A stretch of 64,000 nt of DNA, taken from positions 124,001 to 188,000 of the forward strand of contig NZ_FNOB01000007.1 of assembly GCF_900106675.1 (NCBI RefSeq). Reading direction: 5' to 3'. The notes below the pieces were generated by a model. It did not search any database, had not been told where the DNA came from, and saw only the letters and a list, made by a program, of their open reading frames with translations. Numbering within the stretch: position 1 is the stretch's first letter; each line of letters starts with the position of its first letter. The stretch comes from Allgaiera indica. Its GTDB lineage: Bacteria; Pseudomonadota; Alphaproteobacteria; Rhodobacterales; Rhodobacteraceae. Positions 36,340 to 48,811 of the stretch are shown here, piece by piece. The position numbers were made by a program, and so were the translations under genes.

Positions 36340-37377
36340 ATGGCTGAATTTCTGCAAACCGGGCTGGGAACGGCACTACTGATCATCCTGCAGGGGATCC
36401 TGGTGATCGCCTTCGTGATGATTTCGCTGCTGTTCCTCGTCTATGGCGACCGCAAGATCTGGGCCGCGGTGCAGATGCGTCGCGGGCCGAACGTGGTGGG
36501 GCCCTGGGGCCTGTTGCAGACGGTGGCCGACGCGCTGAAATACGTCGTCAAGGAAATCGTCATCCCGGCGGGGGCGGACAAGTTCGTCTTCATGCTGGCG
36601 CCGATGCTCAGCTTCGTGCTGGCGCTTCTGGCCTGGGCGGTGATTCCGATCGCCCAGGGCTGGGTGCTGTCCGACATCAACGTGGCCATCCTGTTCGTCT
36701 TCGCGGTCTCGTCGCTGGAAGTCTACGGCGTGATCATGGGCGGCTGGGCCTCGAACTCGAAATATCCCTTCCTCGGCTCGCTGCGCTCGGCCGCGCAGAT
36801 GATCTCTTACGAGGTCAGCCTGGGCCTGATCATCATCGGCATCATCATCTCGACCGGCAGCATGAACTTCTCGGCCATCGTCGCCGCGCAGAAGGGCAAT
36901 CTTGGCCTTCTGGACTGGTACTGGCTGCCGCATCTGCCGATGGTGGTGTTGTTCTTCATTTCGGCTCTGGCCGAGACCAACCGCCCGCCCTTCGACCTTC
37001 CCGAGGCCGAAAGCGAATTGGTGGCGGGCTATCAGGTCGAGTATTCCTCGACCCCGTTCCTTCTGTTCATGGCCGGCGAATACATCGCCATATGGCTCAT
37101 GAGCGCTCTGCTCAGCCTGCTGTTCTTCGGCGGCTGGCTCAGCCCCATCCCCGGGCTGCCTGACGGCGCCTTCTGGATGGTGGCCAAGATGGCGGTCTTC
37201 TTCTTCCTGTTCTCGATGGTGAAGGCGATCGTACCGCGCTACCGCTACGACCAGTTGATGCGGATCGGCTGGAAGGTGTTCCTGCCGCTCAGCCTGGGCT
37301 GGGTCGTGATCGTGGCGTTCCTCGCAAAATATGAAATCTTCGGGCATTTCTGGGCCCGTTGGACGATAGGTATATAA
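36340..37377 (+). CDS. nuoH: NADH-quinone oxidoreductase subunit H
   Basis: A 345-residue membrane subunit with eight or nine helices that joins the peripheral and membrane arms and lines the quinone channel. Conserved pieces seen are [23 protein letters not shown] (residues 30-52), the acidic loop [21 protein letters not shown], and [22 protein letters not shown] lies nine bases or so before the ATG. Confidence 0.96.
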   Translation: MAEFLQTGLGTALLIILQGILVIAFVMISLLFLVYGDRKIWAAVQMRRGPNVVGPWGLLQTVADALKYVVKEIVIPAGADKFVFMLAPMLSFVLALLAWAVIPIAQGWVLSDINVAILFVFAVSSLEVYGVIMGGWASNSKYPFLGSLRSAAQMISYEVSLGLIIIGIIISTGSMNFSAIVAAQKGNLGLLDWYWLPHLPMVVLFFISALAETNRPPFDLPEAESELVAGYQVEYSSTPFLLFMAGEYIAIWLMSALLSLLFFGGWLSPIPGLPDGAFWMVAKMAVFFFLFSMVKAIVPRYRYDQLMRIGWKVFLPLSLGWVVIVAFLAKYEIFGHFWARWTIGI

Positions 37378-37380
37378 CTC

Positions 37381-38831
<1,451 letters not shown>

Positions 38832-38835
<4 letters not shown>

Positions 38836-39446
38836 CTGTCGCGGCTTTCACCTTCTACCTCTTCGCCATTGTTGCGGTGGCTTCGGGGCTGTTCGTCACC
38901 ATTGCCCGAAACCCGGTGCATTCGGTCCTGTGGCTGATCCTGACATTCCTGTCGGCGGCGGGGCTGTTCGTCACCATGGGCGCGGAATTCGTGGCGATGC
39001 TTCTGATCATCGTCTATGTCGGTGCGGTGGCGGTGCTGTTTCTGTTCGTGGTGATGATGCTGGATGTGGATTTCTCCGAACTGAAGGCCGAGATGGCGCG
39101 CTACATGCCGCTGGCGCTGCTGATCGGGGTGATCTTGCTGCTGGAATTCGCCGTGCTCTTCGGCAGCTGGCATGCCGCGCCCAATGCCGATGCGCTGCGC
39201 CAGGCGGTGACGCCGGATCCCGACCAGGTGCAGAACACCCGCGCGCTGGGGCTGCTGCTTTATGACAGATACGTCTACCTCTTCATGCTGGCGGCGCTGA
39301 TCCTGCTGGTCGCGATGATCGGTGCGATCCTGTTGACCTTGCGCCACCGCAAGGACGTCAAGCGCCAGAACGTGCTGGATCAGATGTGGCGCGATCCGGC
39401 CAAGACGATGGAGCTGAAGGATGTGAAGCCCGGGCAGGGGCTTTAG
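38832..39446 (+). CDS. nuoJ: NADH-quinone oxidoreductase subunit J
   Basis: A 204-residue membrane subunit with five helices. The conserved third-helix region [27 protein letters not shown] (about residues 55-81), with its pi-bulge glycine, is present. This region controls coupling between quinone reduction and proton pumping. Overlaps the CMD-family gene by ATGA. Confidence 0.95.
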
Positions 39447-39521
39447 CCGCGCGAAGATCGAGGCCCGGGCCTGAACCGGGCGAAAAGAATGAAAGAGACG
39501 GGCCAGACCCGGAGGGACGAC

Positions 39522-39827
39522 ATGATCGGATTGACACATTACCTGGCGGTGGCGGCGGCGCTTTTCGTCATCGGCATCTTCGGCATCTTCCTGAACCGCA
39601 AGAACGTGATCGTCATCCTGATGTCGATCGAGCTGATGCTTCTGGCGGTGAACATCAACCTCGTCGCCTTCTCGGCCCATCTGGACGATCTGGTGGGGCA
39701 GATCTTTACCATGTTCGTCCTCACCGTCGCCGCCGCCGAGGCCGCGATCGGCCTGGCCATCCTGGTGGTCTTCTTCCGCAACCGCGGCACGATCGACGTC
39801 GAAGACGTCAACGTGATGAAAGGGTAA
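39522..39827 (+). CDS. nuoK: NADH-quinone oxidoreductase subunit K
   Basis: A 101-residue three-helix membrane subunit with the conserved glutamates in [13 protein letters not shown] and in [15 protein letters not shown]. The ATG at 39522, after GGAGGGACGAC, gives the usual start MIGLTHYL. An upstream in-frame ATG would add 11 charged residues. It lies 75 bases after nuoJ, the largest gap between nuo genes. Confidence 0.95.
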   Translation: MIGLTHYLAVAAALFVIGIFGIFLNRKNVIVILMSIELMLLAVNINLVAFSAHLDDLVGQIFTMFVLTVAAAEAAIGLAILVVFFRNRGTIDVEDVNVMKG

Positions 39828-39833
39828 GGGCAC

Positions 39834-41960
39834 ATGCTTCCGTTCATCGTTCTCGCGCCGCTGGCGGCGTCGATCATCGCGGGCTTCGGCTGGCGTTACA
39901 TCACCGAGCGCGGCGCCCAGATCCTGACCACGGCGGTGCTGTTCCTCGCCTGTCTTCTGTCGTGGATCGTGTTCCTCACCTTCGACGGCCACACCCAGAT
40001 CATCCCGGTCATGCGCTGGATCGATTCCGGCAGCTTCGAGGCCCAGTGGTCGATCCGCCTGGACCGGCTGACCGCGATCATGCTGGTGGTGATCACCACG
40101 GTGTCGTCGCTGGTCCATCTGTATTCGATCGGCTACATGGAGAATGACGAGAACTGGAAGGAGGGCGAGCATTACAAGGCCCGCTTCTTCGCCTATCTCA
40201 GCTTCTTCACCTTCGCGATGCTGTCGCTGGTGACGGCGAACAACCTGGTCCAGCTGTTCTTTGGCTGGGAAGGGGTTGGGGTGGCCTCGTATCTGCTGAT
40301 CGGCTTCTACTATCGCAAGCCTTCGGCCAATGCGGCGGCGATGAAGGCCTTCATCGTCAACCGGGTCGGTGATTTCGGCTTCGCGCTGGGGATCTTCGCG
40401 ATCTTCTACCTGACCGACAGTGTCAATTTCGACGTGATCTTCCCGCAGGCGCCGGTGATGGGCGACACGCAGCTGCATTTCCTGTGGCGCAGCTGGAACG
40501 CGGCCGATGTGATCGGGGTGCTTCTGTTCATCGGCGCGGCGGGCAAGTCGGCGCAGCTGTTCCTGCACACCTGGCTGCCCGACGCGATGGAGGGTCCGAC
40601 GCCCGTGTCGGCGCTGATCCACGCCGCCACGATGGTCACCGCCGGCGTGTTCCTGGTCTGCCGGATGTCGCCGATCTACGAATACGCCCCCGCCGCGGCG
40701 ATGGTGGTCTTGGTGATCGGCGCCTCCACCGCCTTCTTCGCGGCGACGGTGGGACTGGTGCAGAACGACATCAAGCGCGTGATCGCCTATTCCACCTGTT
40801 CGCAGCTGGGCTACATGTTCGCGGCCGCCGGCGCCGGCGTCTATTCGGCGGCGATGTTCCACCTGATGACGCATGCCTTCTTCAAGGCGCTCTTGTTCCT
40901 TTGCGCGGGCTCGGTCATCACCGCGATGCACCACGAACAGGACATGCGCGCCTATGGCGGGCTGCGCCGCAAGATCCCCTTCACCTTCTGGATGATGGTG
41001 ATCGGCACGCTGGCCATCACCGGGACCGGCATTCCGTTCGTGGGCGACGCGCTGTTCGGCGTGCCGCTGGGCTTTGCCGGTTTCGACAGCAAGGACGCGA
41101 TCATCGAGGGCGTCTGGGGTGCCGACGGCGCCGGCTATGCCTTCTGGATGCTGGTTGTGGCCGCCGCCTTCACCGCGTTCTATTCTTGGCGGCTGATCTT
41201 CATGACCTTCTTCGGCACGCCCCGGGGCGACCGTCACGCGCATGAACATGCCAAGGAAAGCCCGCTGGTCATGCTGATCCCGCTGGGCGTGCTGGGGGTC
41301 GGTGCGGTTTTTGCCGGGATGGTCTGGTACAACAGCTTCTTCGGCAGCCACGCCGACATGACGCGCTTCTTCCACCTGCCGCATTCTGCCGAGGCCAGCG
41401 CCGCCGCCAGCCATGGCGGATCGGCGCCCACCATCGCCACGACCGGCGATGTTTCCCCCGGCACCAAGCTGGCGGACGAGGCCGGCAGTGCCGAGGCCAA
41501 CGTGCCCGGGTTCGGCGCGATCTTCCTGCGAAGCGAGAACCACGCGATCGAGAACGCCCACGCGGCGCCCGACTGGGTGAAGCTTTCGCCCTTCATCGCG
41601 ATGCTTCTGGGCACGCTGGCCGCCTGGATCATGTATATCCGCAGCCCGGCGCTGCCCGGCCGCCTGGCCGAAGCCAACCGCCCGCTCTACCTGTTCCTGC
41701 TGAACAAATGGTATTTTGACGAGATCTATGACGCGGTGCTGGTCAAGCCGACGCTGGCGATGGGGCGCTTCCTGTGGCGCTGGGGCGACGGCGTTGTCAT
41801 CGACGGCACGATCGACGGCCTGGCGACGCGGGTGATCCCCTATCTCACCGGCCTCGCGAAGCGGCTGCAGTCCGGCTACGTCTACACTTACGCATTCACC
41901 ATGGTGATCGGCATTACCCTTCTGGTGACTTGGATGACGCTCTCCGGAGGGGCACACTGA
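39834..41960 (+). CDS. nuoL: NADH-quinone oxidoreductase subunit L
   Basis: A 708-residue Mrp-type antiporter-like subunit, the distal proton pump, with the long lateral helix at its C-terminus. Seen are [19 protein letters not shown] (key Glu), [23 protein letters not shown], and the histidine-rich [13 protein letters not shown]. Residues ~515-570 form a polar insert ([17 protein letters not shown]) before the last helices. Separated by one base from nuoM. Confidence 0.96.
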   Translation: MLPFIVLAPLAASIIAGFGWRYITERGAQILTTAVLFLACLLSWIVFLTFDGHTQIIPVMRWIDSGSFEAQWSIRLDRLTAIMLVVITTVSSLVHLYSIGYMENDENWKEGEHYKARFFAYLSFFTFAMLSLVTANNLVQLFFGWEGVGVASYLLIGFYYRKPSANAAAMKAFIVNRVGDFGFALGIFAIFYLTDSVNFDVIFPQAPVMGDTQLHFLWRSWNAADVIGVLLFIGAAGKSAQLFLHTWLPDAMEGPTPVSALIHAATMVTAGVFLVCRMSPIYEYAPAAAMVVLVIGASTAFFAATVGLVQNDIKRVIAYSTCSQLGYMFAAAGAGVYSAAMFHLMTHAFFKALLFLCAGSVITAMHHEQDMRAYGGLRRKIPFTFWMMVIGTLAITGTGIPFVGDALFGVPLGFAGFDSKDAIIEGVWGADGAGYAFWMLVVAAAFTAFYSWRLIFMTFFGTPRGDRHAHEHAKESPLVMLIPLGVLGVGAVFAGMVWYNSFFGSHADMTRFFHLPHSAEASAAASHGGSAPTIATTGDVSPGTKLADEAGSAEANVPGFGAIFLRSENHAIENAHAAPDWVKLSPFIAMLLGTLAAWIMYIRSPALPGRLAEANRPLYLFLLNKWYFDEIYDAVLVKPTLAMGRFLWRWGDGVVIDGTIDGLATRVIPYLTGLAKRLQSGYVYTYAFTMVIGITLLVTWMTLSGGAH

Positions 41961-41961
41961 C

Positions 41962-43527
41962 ATGGACAATCTGCTCTCCATCATCACCTTCATCCCGTCG
42001 GTGGCGGCGCTGGTGCTGGCCGTCTTCCTGCGCGGCACCGACGAGGCGGCGCAGCGCAACGCCAAATATGTGGCGCTGCTGGCCACCACGGCGAGCTTCA
42101 TCATCTCGCTCTTCGTCCTGGCCGGGTTCGACCCGTCGAACACCGGCTTCCAGTTCCAGGAAAACTATCGCTGGATCCTGGGGCTGCACTACAAGATGGG
42201 GGTCGACGGGATTTCGATCAGCTTCGTGCTGCTGACGACCTTCCTGATGCCGCTTGTGATCCTGGCCTGCTGGAACGTGACCACGCGGGTCAAGGAATAC
42301 ATGATGGCCTTCCTGATCCTCGAGACGCTGATGCTCGGGGTGTTCATGTCGCTGGACCTGGTGCTGTTCTACCTGTTCTTCGAGGGCGGCCTGATCCCGA
42401 TGTTCCTGATCATCGGGATCTGGGGCGGCAAGGACCGGGTCTATGCGGCGTTCAAGTTCTTTATCTATACCTTCGGCGGGTCGATCTTCATGCTGGTCGC
42501 GATCATCGCGATCTATCGCGTCACCGGCACCACCGATATGGCCGGTTCGGCCAACAGCGGCGGGCTGCTGACCCACCGGTTCAACTATCAGACGTTCGAC
42601 GTGCTGGGCATTCCGATCAAGGGCGGGCTGCAGACGCTTCTGTGGATTGGCTTCTTCATCTCCTTCGCGGTCAAGATGCCGCTCTGGCCGCTGCATACCT
42701 GGCTTCCGGCCGCCCATGTCGAGGCGCCCACCGCGGGGTCGGTCGTGCTGGCGGCGGTGCTGCTGAAGATGGCCGATTACGGCTTTTTGCGCTTCACCTT
42801 GCCGATGTTCCCGGTGGGCACCCAGATACTGGGCCCGATCGCGATGGCGCTGGCCGTGGTGGCGATCATCTACACCTCGCTGGTGGCGCTGGTGCAGCAG
42901 GACATGAAAAAGGTGATCGCCTATTCCTCGGTCGCGCACATGGCCTTTGTGCTGGTGGGTATCTTCTCGGGTACGCAGCAGGGGATCGAGGGCGGCATCA
43001 TGCTGGTGATCGCGCATGGCTTCGTCTCGGCGGGGCTGTTCCTTTGCGTGGGCGTGATCTACGACCGGATGCACACCCGCGACATCGCGGCCTTCGGCGG
43101 ACTGGTGAACCGGATGCCCGTCTATGCGCTGGTCTTCATGTTCTTCACCCTGGCCAATGTGGGCCTGCCCGGCACCGCCAACTTCATCGGAGAATTCCTG
43201 ATCCTGGTCGGCGCCTTCCAGGTGAGTACCTGGGTTGCGATGTTCGCCACCACGGCGATCATCCTGTCTGCGGCCTATGCGCTGTGGCTGTACCGGCGGG
43301 TGGTGTTCGGTGATCTGATCAAGGAAAGCCTGAAGGGCATCAAGGATCTGGACCTGCGCGAGAAGTTCATCTTCGCGCCGCTGATCGCGCTGACGCTGCT
43401 GTTCGGGGTCTATCCTTCGCTGGTGACCGACCTGGTGGGGCCCAGTGTGGCCGACCTTGTGAACGACGTGACCGCGGCCCAGGCGGCCTTCGACCCGGCG
43501 GCGCTGACCGCGCCCATGCAGCACTAA
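41962..43527 (+). CDS. nuoM: NADH-quinone oxidoreductase subunit M
   Basis: A 521-residue antiporter-like proton-pumping subunit. It has [20 protein letters not shown] (key Glu), [22 protein letters not shown], and [11 protein letters not shown] with the lysine of the [10 protein letters not shown] segment before it. Fourteen or so helices are expected. Tight spacing to nuoL (1 nt) and nuoN (10 nt). Confidence 0.96.
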   Translation: MDNLLSIITFIPSVAALVLAVFLRGTDEAAQRNAKYVALLATTASFIISLFVLAGFDPSNTGFQFQENYRWILGLHYKMGVDGISISFVLLTTFLMPLVILACWNVTTRVKEYMMAFLILETLMLGVFMSLDLVLFYLFFEGGLIPMFLIIGIWGGKDRVYAAFKFFIYTFGGSIFMLVAIIAIYRVTGTTDMAGSANSGGLLTHRFNYQTFDVLGIPIKGGLQTLLWIGFFISFAVKMPLWPLHTWLPAAHVEAPTAGSVVLAAVLLKMADYGFLRFTLPMFPVGTQILGPIAMALAVVAIIYTSLVALVQQDMKKVIAYSSVAHMAFVLVGIFSGTQQGIEGGIMLVIAHGFVSAGLFLCVGVIYDRMHTRDIAAFGGLVNRMPVYALVFMFFTLANVGLPGTANFIGEFLILVGAFQVSTWVAMFATTAIILSAAYALWLYRRVVFGDLIKESLKGIKDLDLREKFIFAPLIALTLLFGVYPSLVTDLVGPSVADLVNDVTAAQAAFDPAALTAPMQH

Positions 43528-43537
43528 GGACAAGCCG

Positions 43538-44980
43538 ATGATTTCCGACGATCTGAGCCTTCTGCTTCCCGAAATCGTGCTGGCGGTCTATGCGATGGCG
43601 GCGCTGATGTTCGGGGCCTACACCAGCAAGGACCGCGCCATGCCGGTGATCACCTGGACCACGGCCGGGGTCTTCGCGGTGCTGGCCTTCTGGATCGGGG
43701 TGACCGGGCCGGGCACCCATACCGCCTTTGGCGGCATGTTCATCGACGACGGGTTCTCGCGTTTCGCGAAGGTGGTTGTGCTGCTTTCGGCCGCCGCCGT
43801 GTTGGTGATGTCGCAAGATTACATGGCCAAGCGCGGCCTGGGGCGGTTCGAATATCCGATCCTGATCGCGCTGGCCGTCGTCGGCATGATGGTGATGGTC
43901 TCGGCCGGCGACCTGATGTCGCTTTACATGGGGCTGGAACTGCAGTCGCTGGCGCTTTATGTCGTGGCCAGCTTGCGCCGCGACAGCATCAAGTCGACCG
44001 AGGCGGGGCTGAAATACTTCGTCCTGGGCGCGCTTAGCTCGGGCATCTTGCTGTATGGTGCCTCGCTGACCTATGGATTTTCCGGCACGACGCTGTTTTC
44101 GGGCATAATCCAGACAGTGCATGGCGGGCAGATGTCGCTGGGGCTGCTGTTCGGTCTGGTGTTCCTGATCTCGGGGATGGCGTTCAAGATCTCGGCGGTG
44201 CCCTTCCACATGTGGACCCCCGATGTCTACGAGGGCTCTCCCACCCCGGTGACCGCCTTCTTCGCCACCGCGCCCAAGGCGGCGGCAATGGCGCTGCTGG
44301 CGCGGCTGCTGTTCGGCGCCTTCGGTACCGCCGTGCAGGAATGGAGCCAGGTGCTGTCTGTGCTGGCGGTGGGCTCGATGTTCCTGGGTGCGGTCGCGGC
44401 GCTTGGCCAGAACGACCTGAAGCGGCTGATGGCCTATTCCTCGATCACCCATATGGGCTATGCGCTGGTGGGCCTGTCGGCGGGAACCCCCGAGGGCGTG
44501 CAGGCGATGCTGATCTACATGTCGATCTACGCCACCACCACGATCGGCGTCTTCGCCTTCATGCTGTCGATGGAACGCGACGGCGTGCAGATCACCGATC
44601 TGCGGGCGCTGAACCTCTATGCCAATAAGGAGCCGCTGAAGGCGCTGGCGCTGATGGTGCTGTTGTTCAGCCTGGCGGGGGTGCCGCCGATGTTGGGCTT
44701 CATCGCCAAGTTCTACGTCCTCAAGGCGGCGATCGACGCGCATCTGTACTGGCTGGCGCTTCTGGCCGTGGTCGCCTCGGTGATCGGCGCGGTCTATTAC
44801 ATCCGGATCGTCTATCTGATGTATTTCGGCAAGGAAAACGAGGGCCTCGACACCGGCCCCATGGGGGTGATGCCCTGGGTGATGCTGATGGGCTCGGCCG
44901 CGGTCACGCTGCTGGGGGTCATCAACCTGTTCGGGGTCGAGGGGCTGGCGCAGGCCGCCGCGCTGACGCTTGTCCAGTGA
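43538..44980 (+). CDS. nuoN: NADH-quinone oxidoreductase subunit N
   Basis: A 480-residue antiporter-like proton-pumping subunit. It shows [17 protein letters not shown] (key Glu), [23 protein letters not shown], and the lysine-bearing [21 protein letters not shown]. It closes the complex I gene set. Its end overlaps birA by 11 bases. Confidence 0.96.
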   Translation: MISDDLSLLLPEIVLAVYAMAALMFGAYTSKDRAMPVITWTTAGVFAVLAFWIGVTGPGTHTAFGGMFIDDGFSRFAKVVVLLSAAAVLVMSQDYMAKRGLGRFEYPILIALAVVGMMVMVSAGDLMSLYMGLELQSLALYVVASLRRDSIKSTEAGLKYFVLGALSSGILLYGASLTYGFSGTTLFSGIIQTVHGGQMSLGLLFGLVFLISGMAFKISAVPFHMWTPDVYEGSPTPVTAFFATAPKAAAMALLARLLFGAFGTAVQEWSQVLSVLAVGSMFLGAVAALGQNDLKRLMAYSSITHMGYALVGLSAGTPEGVQAMLIYMSIYATTTIGVFAFMLSMERDGVQITDLRALNLYANKEPLKALALMVLLFSLAGVPPMLGFIAKFYVLKAAIDAHLYWLALLAVVASVIGAVYYIRIVYLMYFGKENEGLDTGPMGVMPWVMLMGSAAVTLLGVINLFGVEGLAQAAALTLVQ

Positions 44981-45737
44981 TCTTGCGCGCCGGGGCTGGC
45001 CTGCGGGCTATGGCCGGGTGATCCTGGACCAGACCGACAGCACCAATGCCGAGGCCGCGCGCCGCGCGCCGGGGCTGACGGCGCCGGAATGGATCCTGGC
45101 GCGGCACCAGAATGCGGCGCGCGGCCGGCGCGGCCGGCCCTGGGCGATGCCGGCGGGCAATTTCGCGGCCACGCTGGTCATGCACCCGGCCGAGCGCCCC
45201 GAGATCGTGGCGCTGCGCAGCTTCGTCGCGGCGCTGGCGCTGCATGACGCCTTCGTCGCCGTCACCGGCCGGGCCGAGCCCTTCTCGGTGAAATGGCCCA
45301 ACGACGTGCTTCTGAACGGTGGCAAGGTGGCGGGGATCTTGCTGGAAAGCACGGGGCAGGGGCCGCGGGTCAGCCATCTGGCGATCGGCATCGGCATCAA
45401 CCTGGCCGCCGCGCCCGAGGCGGCCCAGGTCGAACCCGGCGCCACCCGCCCGGTCAGCCTGATCGCCGAAACCGGCGCCCGCGTCACCCCCGAGGAATTC
45501 CTGGATCTTCTGGCCCCCGCCTATGCCGCGCGCGAAACCCTCTTCACCACCCAAGGCTTCGCCCCGATCCGCGAGGCCTGGCTGCAGCGCGCCGCCCGGA
45601 TCGGAGAGGAAATCGTAGCCCGCACAACCCATGAGAGCATCCCCGGAACCTTCGAGACGGTGGACGCGATGGGCAACCTTGTCCTAAACACGGCCAAAGG
45701 GCGCCGCGCGATCCCCGCGGCAGAGGTCTTCTTTTGA
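44970..45737 (+). CDS. birA: Biotin--[acetyl-CoA-carboxylase] ligase
   Basis: A 255-residue biotin protein ligase without the N-terminal DNA-binding domain of E. coli BirA, so it cannot act as a repressor. The biotinyl-AMP motif GRRGRPW (after HQNAARG), [19 protein letters not shown] and the central GIGINL are present. The likely start is TTG at 44970 inside nuoN; GTG at 45018 would cut into the conserved DSTN region's lead. Targets would include the biotinyl lysine of methylcrotonyl-CoA carboxylase. Confidence 0.93.
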   Translation: MSSDLARRGWPAGYGRVILDQTDSTNAEAARRAPGLTAPEWILARHQNAARGRRGRPWAMPAGNFAATLVMHPAERPEIVALRSFVAALALHDAFVAVTGRAEPFSVKWPNDVLLNGGKVAGILLESTGQGPRVSHLAIGIGINLAAAPEAAQVEPGATRPVSLIAETGARVTPEEFLDLLAPAYAARETLFTTQGFAPIREAWLQRAARIGEEIVARTTHESIPGTFETVDAMGNLVLNTAKGRRAIPAAEVFF

Positions 45738-45748
45738 AGGAGGGCGCG

Positions 45749-46528
45749 ATGCTTCTGTGCATTGATTGCGGCAATACCAATACCGTATTCTCGATCTGGG
45801 ACGGCACGCGGTTCCTGTGCACGCTGCGCACCTCGACCGAGCATCAGCGCACGGCCGATCAGTATTTCGTCTGGTTCTCGACGCTGGTCGGGCATCACGG
45901 CATCCGCCCCGAGATCGAGGATGTGATCATTTCGTCCACGGTGCCGCGGGTGGTGTTCAACCTGCGGGTGCTGGCGGATCGCTATTTCAACACCCGGCCA
46001 CTGGTGGTGGGCCGCCCCGACTGCCTGCTGCCGGTACCGCCGCGCGTCGATCCCGGCACCGGGGTGGGGCCGGACCGGCTGGTGAATTCGGCCGGGGCTT
46101 TTGAGCGCCACGGCGGCAATCTGATCGTGGTGGATTTCGGCACCGCCACCACCTTCGACGTTGTGGCCCAGGATGGCGCCTATGTCGGCGGGGTGATCGC
46201 GCCGGGGGTGAACCTGTCGCTTGAGGCGCTGCACATGGCCGCCGCCGCGCTGCCGCATGTGGACGTGACCAAGCCGCAAAGCGTCATCGGCACCAACACC
46301 GTCGCCTGCATGCAATCGGGGATCTTCTGGGGCTATGTCGGCCTCGTGCGTGAGATCTGCGGCCGCATCCGCGACGAATACGACCAGCCCATGAAAATCA
46401 TCGGAACCGGCGGCCTCGCGCCGCTGTTCGCCACCGGAGACGTCCTTTTCGACACGATCGAGGAGGATCTGACAATGCACGGCCTGACCGTGATTCATGC
46501 ATACAACAAGGAAAACGGCCCCACATGA
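45749..46528 (+). CDS. coaX: Type III pantothenate kinase
   Basis: A 259-residue kinase that starts coenzyme A synthesis. It has the N-terminal acidic DCGNTNTVFSIWDG (phosphate-binding), GPDRLVNSAGAF, and IVVDFGTATTFDVV with the catalytic Asp, then GGVIAPGVNLSLEAL. ATG at 45749 has AAGGAGG at ideal spacing. The stop overlaps the RNase J start (ATGA). Type III enzymes need a monovalent cation and are not feedback-inhibited by CoA (family knowledge). Confidence 0.95.
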   Translation: MLLCIDCGNTNTVFSIWDGTRFLCTLRTSTEHQRTADQYFVWFSTLVGHHGIRPEIEDVIISSTVPRVVFNLRVLADRYFNTRPLVVGRPDCLLPVPPRVDPGTGVGPDRLVNSAGAFERHGGNLIVVDFGTATTFDVVAQDGAYVGGVIAPGVNLSLEALHMAAAALPHVDVTKPQSVIGTNTVACMQSGIFWGYVGLVREICGRIRDEYDQPMKIIGTGGLAPLFATGDVLFDTIEEDLTMHGLTVIHAYNKENGPT

Positions 46529-48204
46529 CCAAAAAGAAGGACCGGCTGATCTACCTGCCCCTCGGCGGCGCGGGCGAGATCGGTATGAACTGCTATGTCT
46601 ATGGCTATGGCCCCGAGGGGCGCGAACGGCTGATCGTCGTCGATCTGGGCCTGACCTTTCCGGATATGGACACGACGCCCGGCGTCGATCTGATCCTGCC
46701 CGACATATCGTGGCTGGCGGCGCGCGCCGATCGGATCGAAGCGATCTTCATCACCCATGCGCATGAGGACCATATCGGCGCGCTCGCCCATCTGTGGCCG
46801 CAGCTCAAGGCGCAGGTCTTCTGCCGCCGCTTCACCGGCATGCTGGCGGCGATGAAGCTGGAAGACCGCGGCCTGCAACCGAATGTCGTCTCGGTGGTCG
46901 AGCCGCGTCCCCATGCGGTCGAGGCCGGGCCCTTCCGGGTGCAATTCGTCCCCGTGTCGCATTCTATCCCCGAAAGCTCGGCGCTGATCATCGATACGCC
47001 GGCCGGGCGGGTCGTGCATACGGGTGATTTCAAGCTGGACGGCGCGCCGGTGGTGGGCGAGGCCTTCGCCCCCGAGGAATGGCATGCGATCGCCAAGGAA
47101 GGCGACGGCGTTCATGCGTTGATGTGCGATTCCACCAATATCTTCTCGCCTAGGCCCGGGCGGTCGGAATCGACCCTGGCCGAACCGCTGACCGCGCTGG
47201 TTGCCGGGGCCGGCGGCATGGTGGTGGCGACGACCTTCGCGTCGAACGTGGCGCGGCTGAAGACGCTGGCCGAGGCCGGGCGCGCAGCGGGCCGCTCGGT
47301 CTGCCTGCTGGGGCGGGCGATGAAACGGATGGTGACCGCGGCGGTGGAAAGCGGCGTGCTGACCGATTTCCCCAGCACCGTTTCGCCTGAACAGGCGGTC
47401 GATATCGGGCGCGAGAACCTGATGCTGATCGTCACCGGCAGCCAGGGCGAACGCCGCGCGGCCTCGGCCCAGCTGGCGCGCGGCAAATATCTGGGGCTGC
47501 AACTGGCCGAGGGCGACCTGTTCCTGTTCTCGTCGAAGACCATCCCCGGAAACGAGCGCGGCGTGATCCGCATCATGAATGCGTTTTCCGAGATGGGCGT
47601 GGATGTGGTCGACGATCACGACGGCCTTTATCACGTCTCGGGGCACGCCAACCGCCCGGACCTGGAGGGCGTGCACGACCTGCTGCGCCCGAAGATGCTG
47701 ATCCCGATGCATGGCGAGCACCGGCATCTGCGCGAACATGCAAAAGTGGCGTCGGACAAAGGGATAGCATCCGAAGTTGCGACGAACGGAATGATGATCG
47801 ACCTGACGTCCGGGCGTCCGCAGGTGGCCGAATACATCGAGACGGGGCGCGTATATCTGGACGGCAACGTGCTGATCGGCGCGATGGACGGCGTGGTCCG
47901 CGACCGGATCCGCATGGCGCTGAACGGCCATGTGATGGTGACCGTGATCCTCGACGAACAGGGAGAGCCGCTGGGCGACGCCTGGGCAGATGCGATGGGT
48001 CTGGCCGAGACCGGCAAGTCCGGCGCGCCGCTGGTGGAGGCGATCGAGGCCGATCTGACCGAATTTCTCAACCGCGCCGACCACCGCGTGCTGAAGGACG
48101 ACGACAAGCTGGACGAGGCGCTGCGCCGGATCGTGCGCCAGGTCGCGATGGAGGAGGTCGGCAAGAAGCCCGAGGTGACGACGGTGGTCTCGCGGCTGGA
48201 TTGA
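46525..48204 (+). CDS. rnj: Ribonuclease J
   Basis: A 559-residue metallo-beta-lactamase/beta-CASP RNase that trims and degrades RNA from the 5' end. Zinc ligands are in THAHEDHIG (H78, H80, D82, H83), further conserved positions in PVSHSIPES and HTGDFKLD, and the beta-CASP histidine in VSGHANRPDLE and MHGEHRHL. It is the last gene of the nuo-birA-coaX-rnj run, overlapping coaX by four bases; a shared transcript with complex I genes is inferred. Confidence 0.94.
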   Translation: MTKKKDRLIYLPLGGAGEIGMNCYVYGYGPEGRERLIVVDLGLTFPDMDTTPGVDLILPDISWLAARADRIEAIFITHAHEDHIGALAHLWPQLKAQVFCRRFTGMLAAMKLEDRGLQPNVVSVVEPRPHAVEAGPFRVQFVPVSHSIPESSALIIDTPAGRVVHTGDFKLDGAPVVGEAFAPEEWHAIAKEGDGVHALMCDSTNIFSPRPGRSESTLAEPLTALVAGAGGMVVATTFASNVARLKTLAEAGRAAGRSVCLLGRAMKRMVTAAVESGVLTDFPSTVSPEQAVDIGRENLMLIVTGSQGERRAASAQLARGKYLGLQLAEGDLFLFSSKTIPGNERGVIRIMNAFSEMGVDVVDDHDGLYHVSGHANRPDLEGVHDLLRPKMLIPMHGEHRHLREHAKVASDKGIASEVATNGMMIDLTSGRPQVAEYIETGRVYLDGNVLIGAMDGVVRDRIRMALNGHVMVTVILDEQGEPLGDAWADAMGLAETGKSGAPLVEAIEADLTEFLNRADHRVLKDDDKLDEALRRIVRQVAMEEVGKKPEVTTVVSRLD

Positions 48205-48811
48205 CCGCGCGGCCCCGGCTTCGGATCGATTGAGGCCAGGACCGGGCGCGGTGCCTCGGGGGGCACGACACCTGCTCCCGCGAGATCAGCCGAGTTTCAG
48301 CCCAGAGGCGCTGGCAGGGCTTGCCAGCGCCCGGGCCCAGATCGGCGCGGCGCCGCTGGCCTGAAAGCCGGTGCTTCGCGGGTCAGCAGAAGATCAAATG
48401 GATCGGGCGGGCGTTCTAGGAATTCGAGATTTGGACCGGCGCCCGCCGCCTAGCGGACCTGGTCGAAAGCGGCTTTCTTCAGCCTCGGCCCGGTCGGCCA
48501 AAGGCAGCATGTGAAGTTGCAAAATCGGTTGAAGAATATCTTTCAACCCGCAGCAACAGCTATGATTTCACGACCCGGCGCGCGCTGTGGCTTTGGGTCT
48601 TCCGTGCCGCGACGATCATCGCGTGTCTTCAGGCCCGATCCGGCGCGTCAGGTGGTGTCCCGGGGCGGGCTGGAACGGACCGTGGCCGGGGTCGGGCCAG
48701 GCGCCGCGCGTTTCGCCTAAGCCGATCCGGCCGCCCGGGACCGTGCGGAAAAGGCCGACGGCGACGCGGCATTCGCCGCGCCCTTGCGCGGCGCCACGGG
48801 GCAGAGGCCGT
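48205..48811. other. Gene-free gap between convergent rnj and RNA helicase genes
   Basis: About 600 bases with no recognisable gene. Besides the strong hairpin at 48307-48331 there is a weaker seven-pair inverted repeat GGTTGAA/TTCAACC (48527-48548) in a relatively AT-rich patch, possibly part of a small RNA or terminator on either strand. The rest is GC-rich without clear structure. Confidence 0.5.
48307..48331. terminator. Strong hairpin downstream of rnj
   Basis: GGCGCTGGCA, loop GGGCT, TGCCAGCGCC form a perfect ten-pair stem about 100 bases after the RNase J stop. No T-run follows. It is the best terminator candidate for the long nuo transcript. Confidence 0.4.

Noticed and set aside
32809-36357. 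1182-residue open frame antisense to nuoF-nuoG
   Set aside because: Antisense shadow; the sense strand has intact subunits with all Fe-S ligands.
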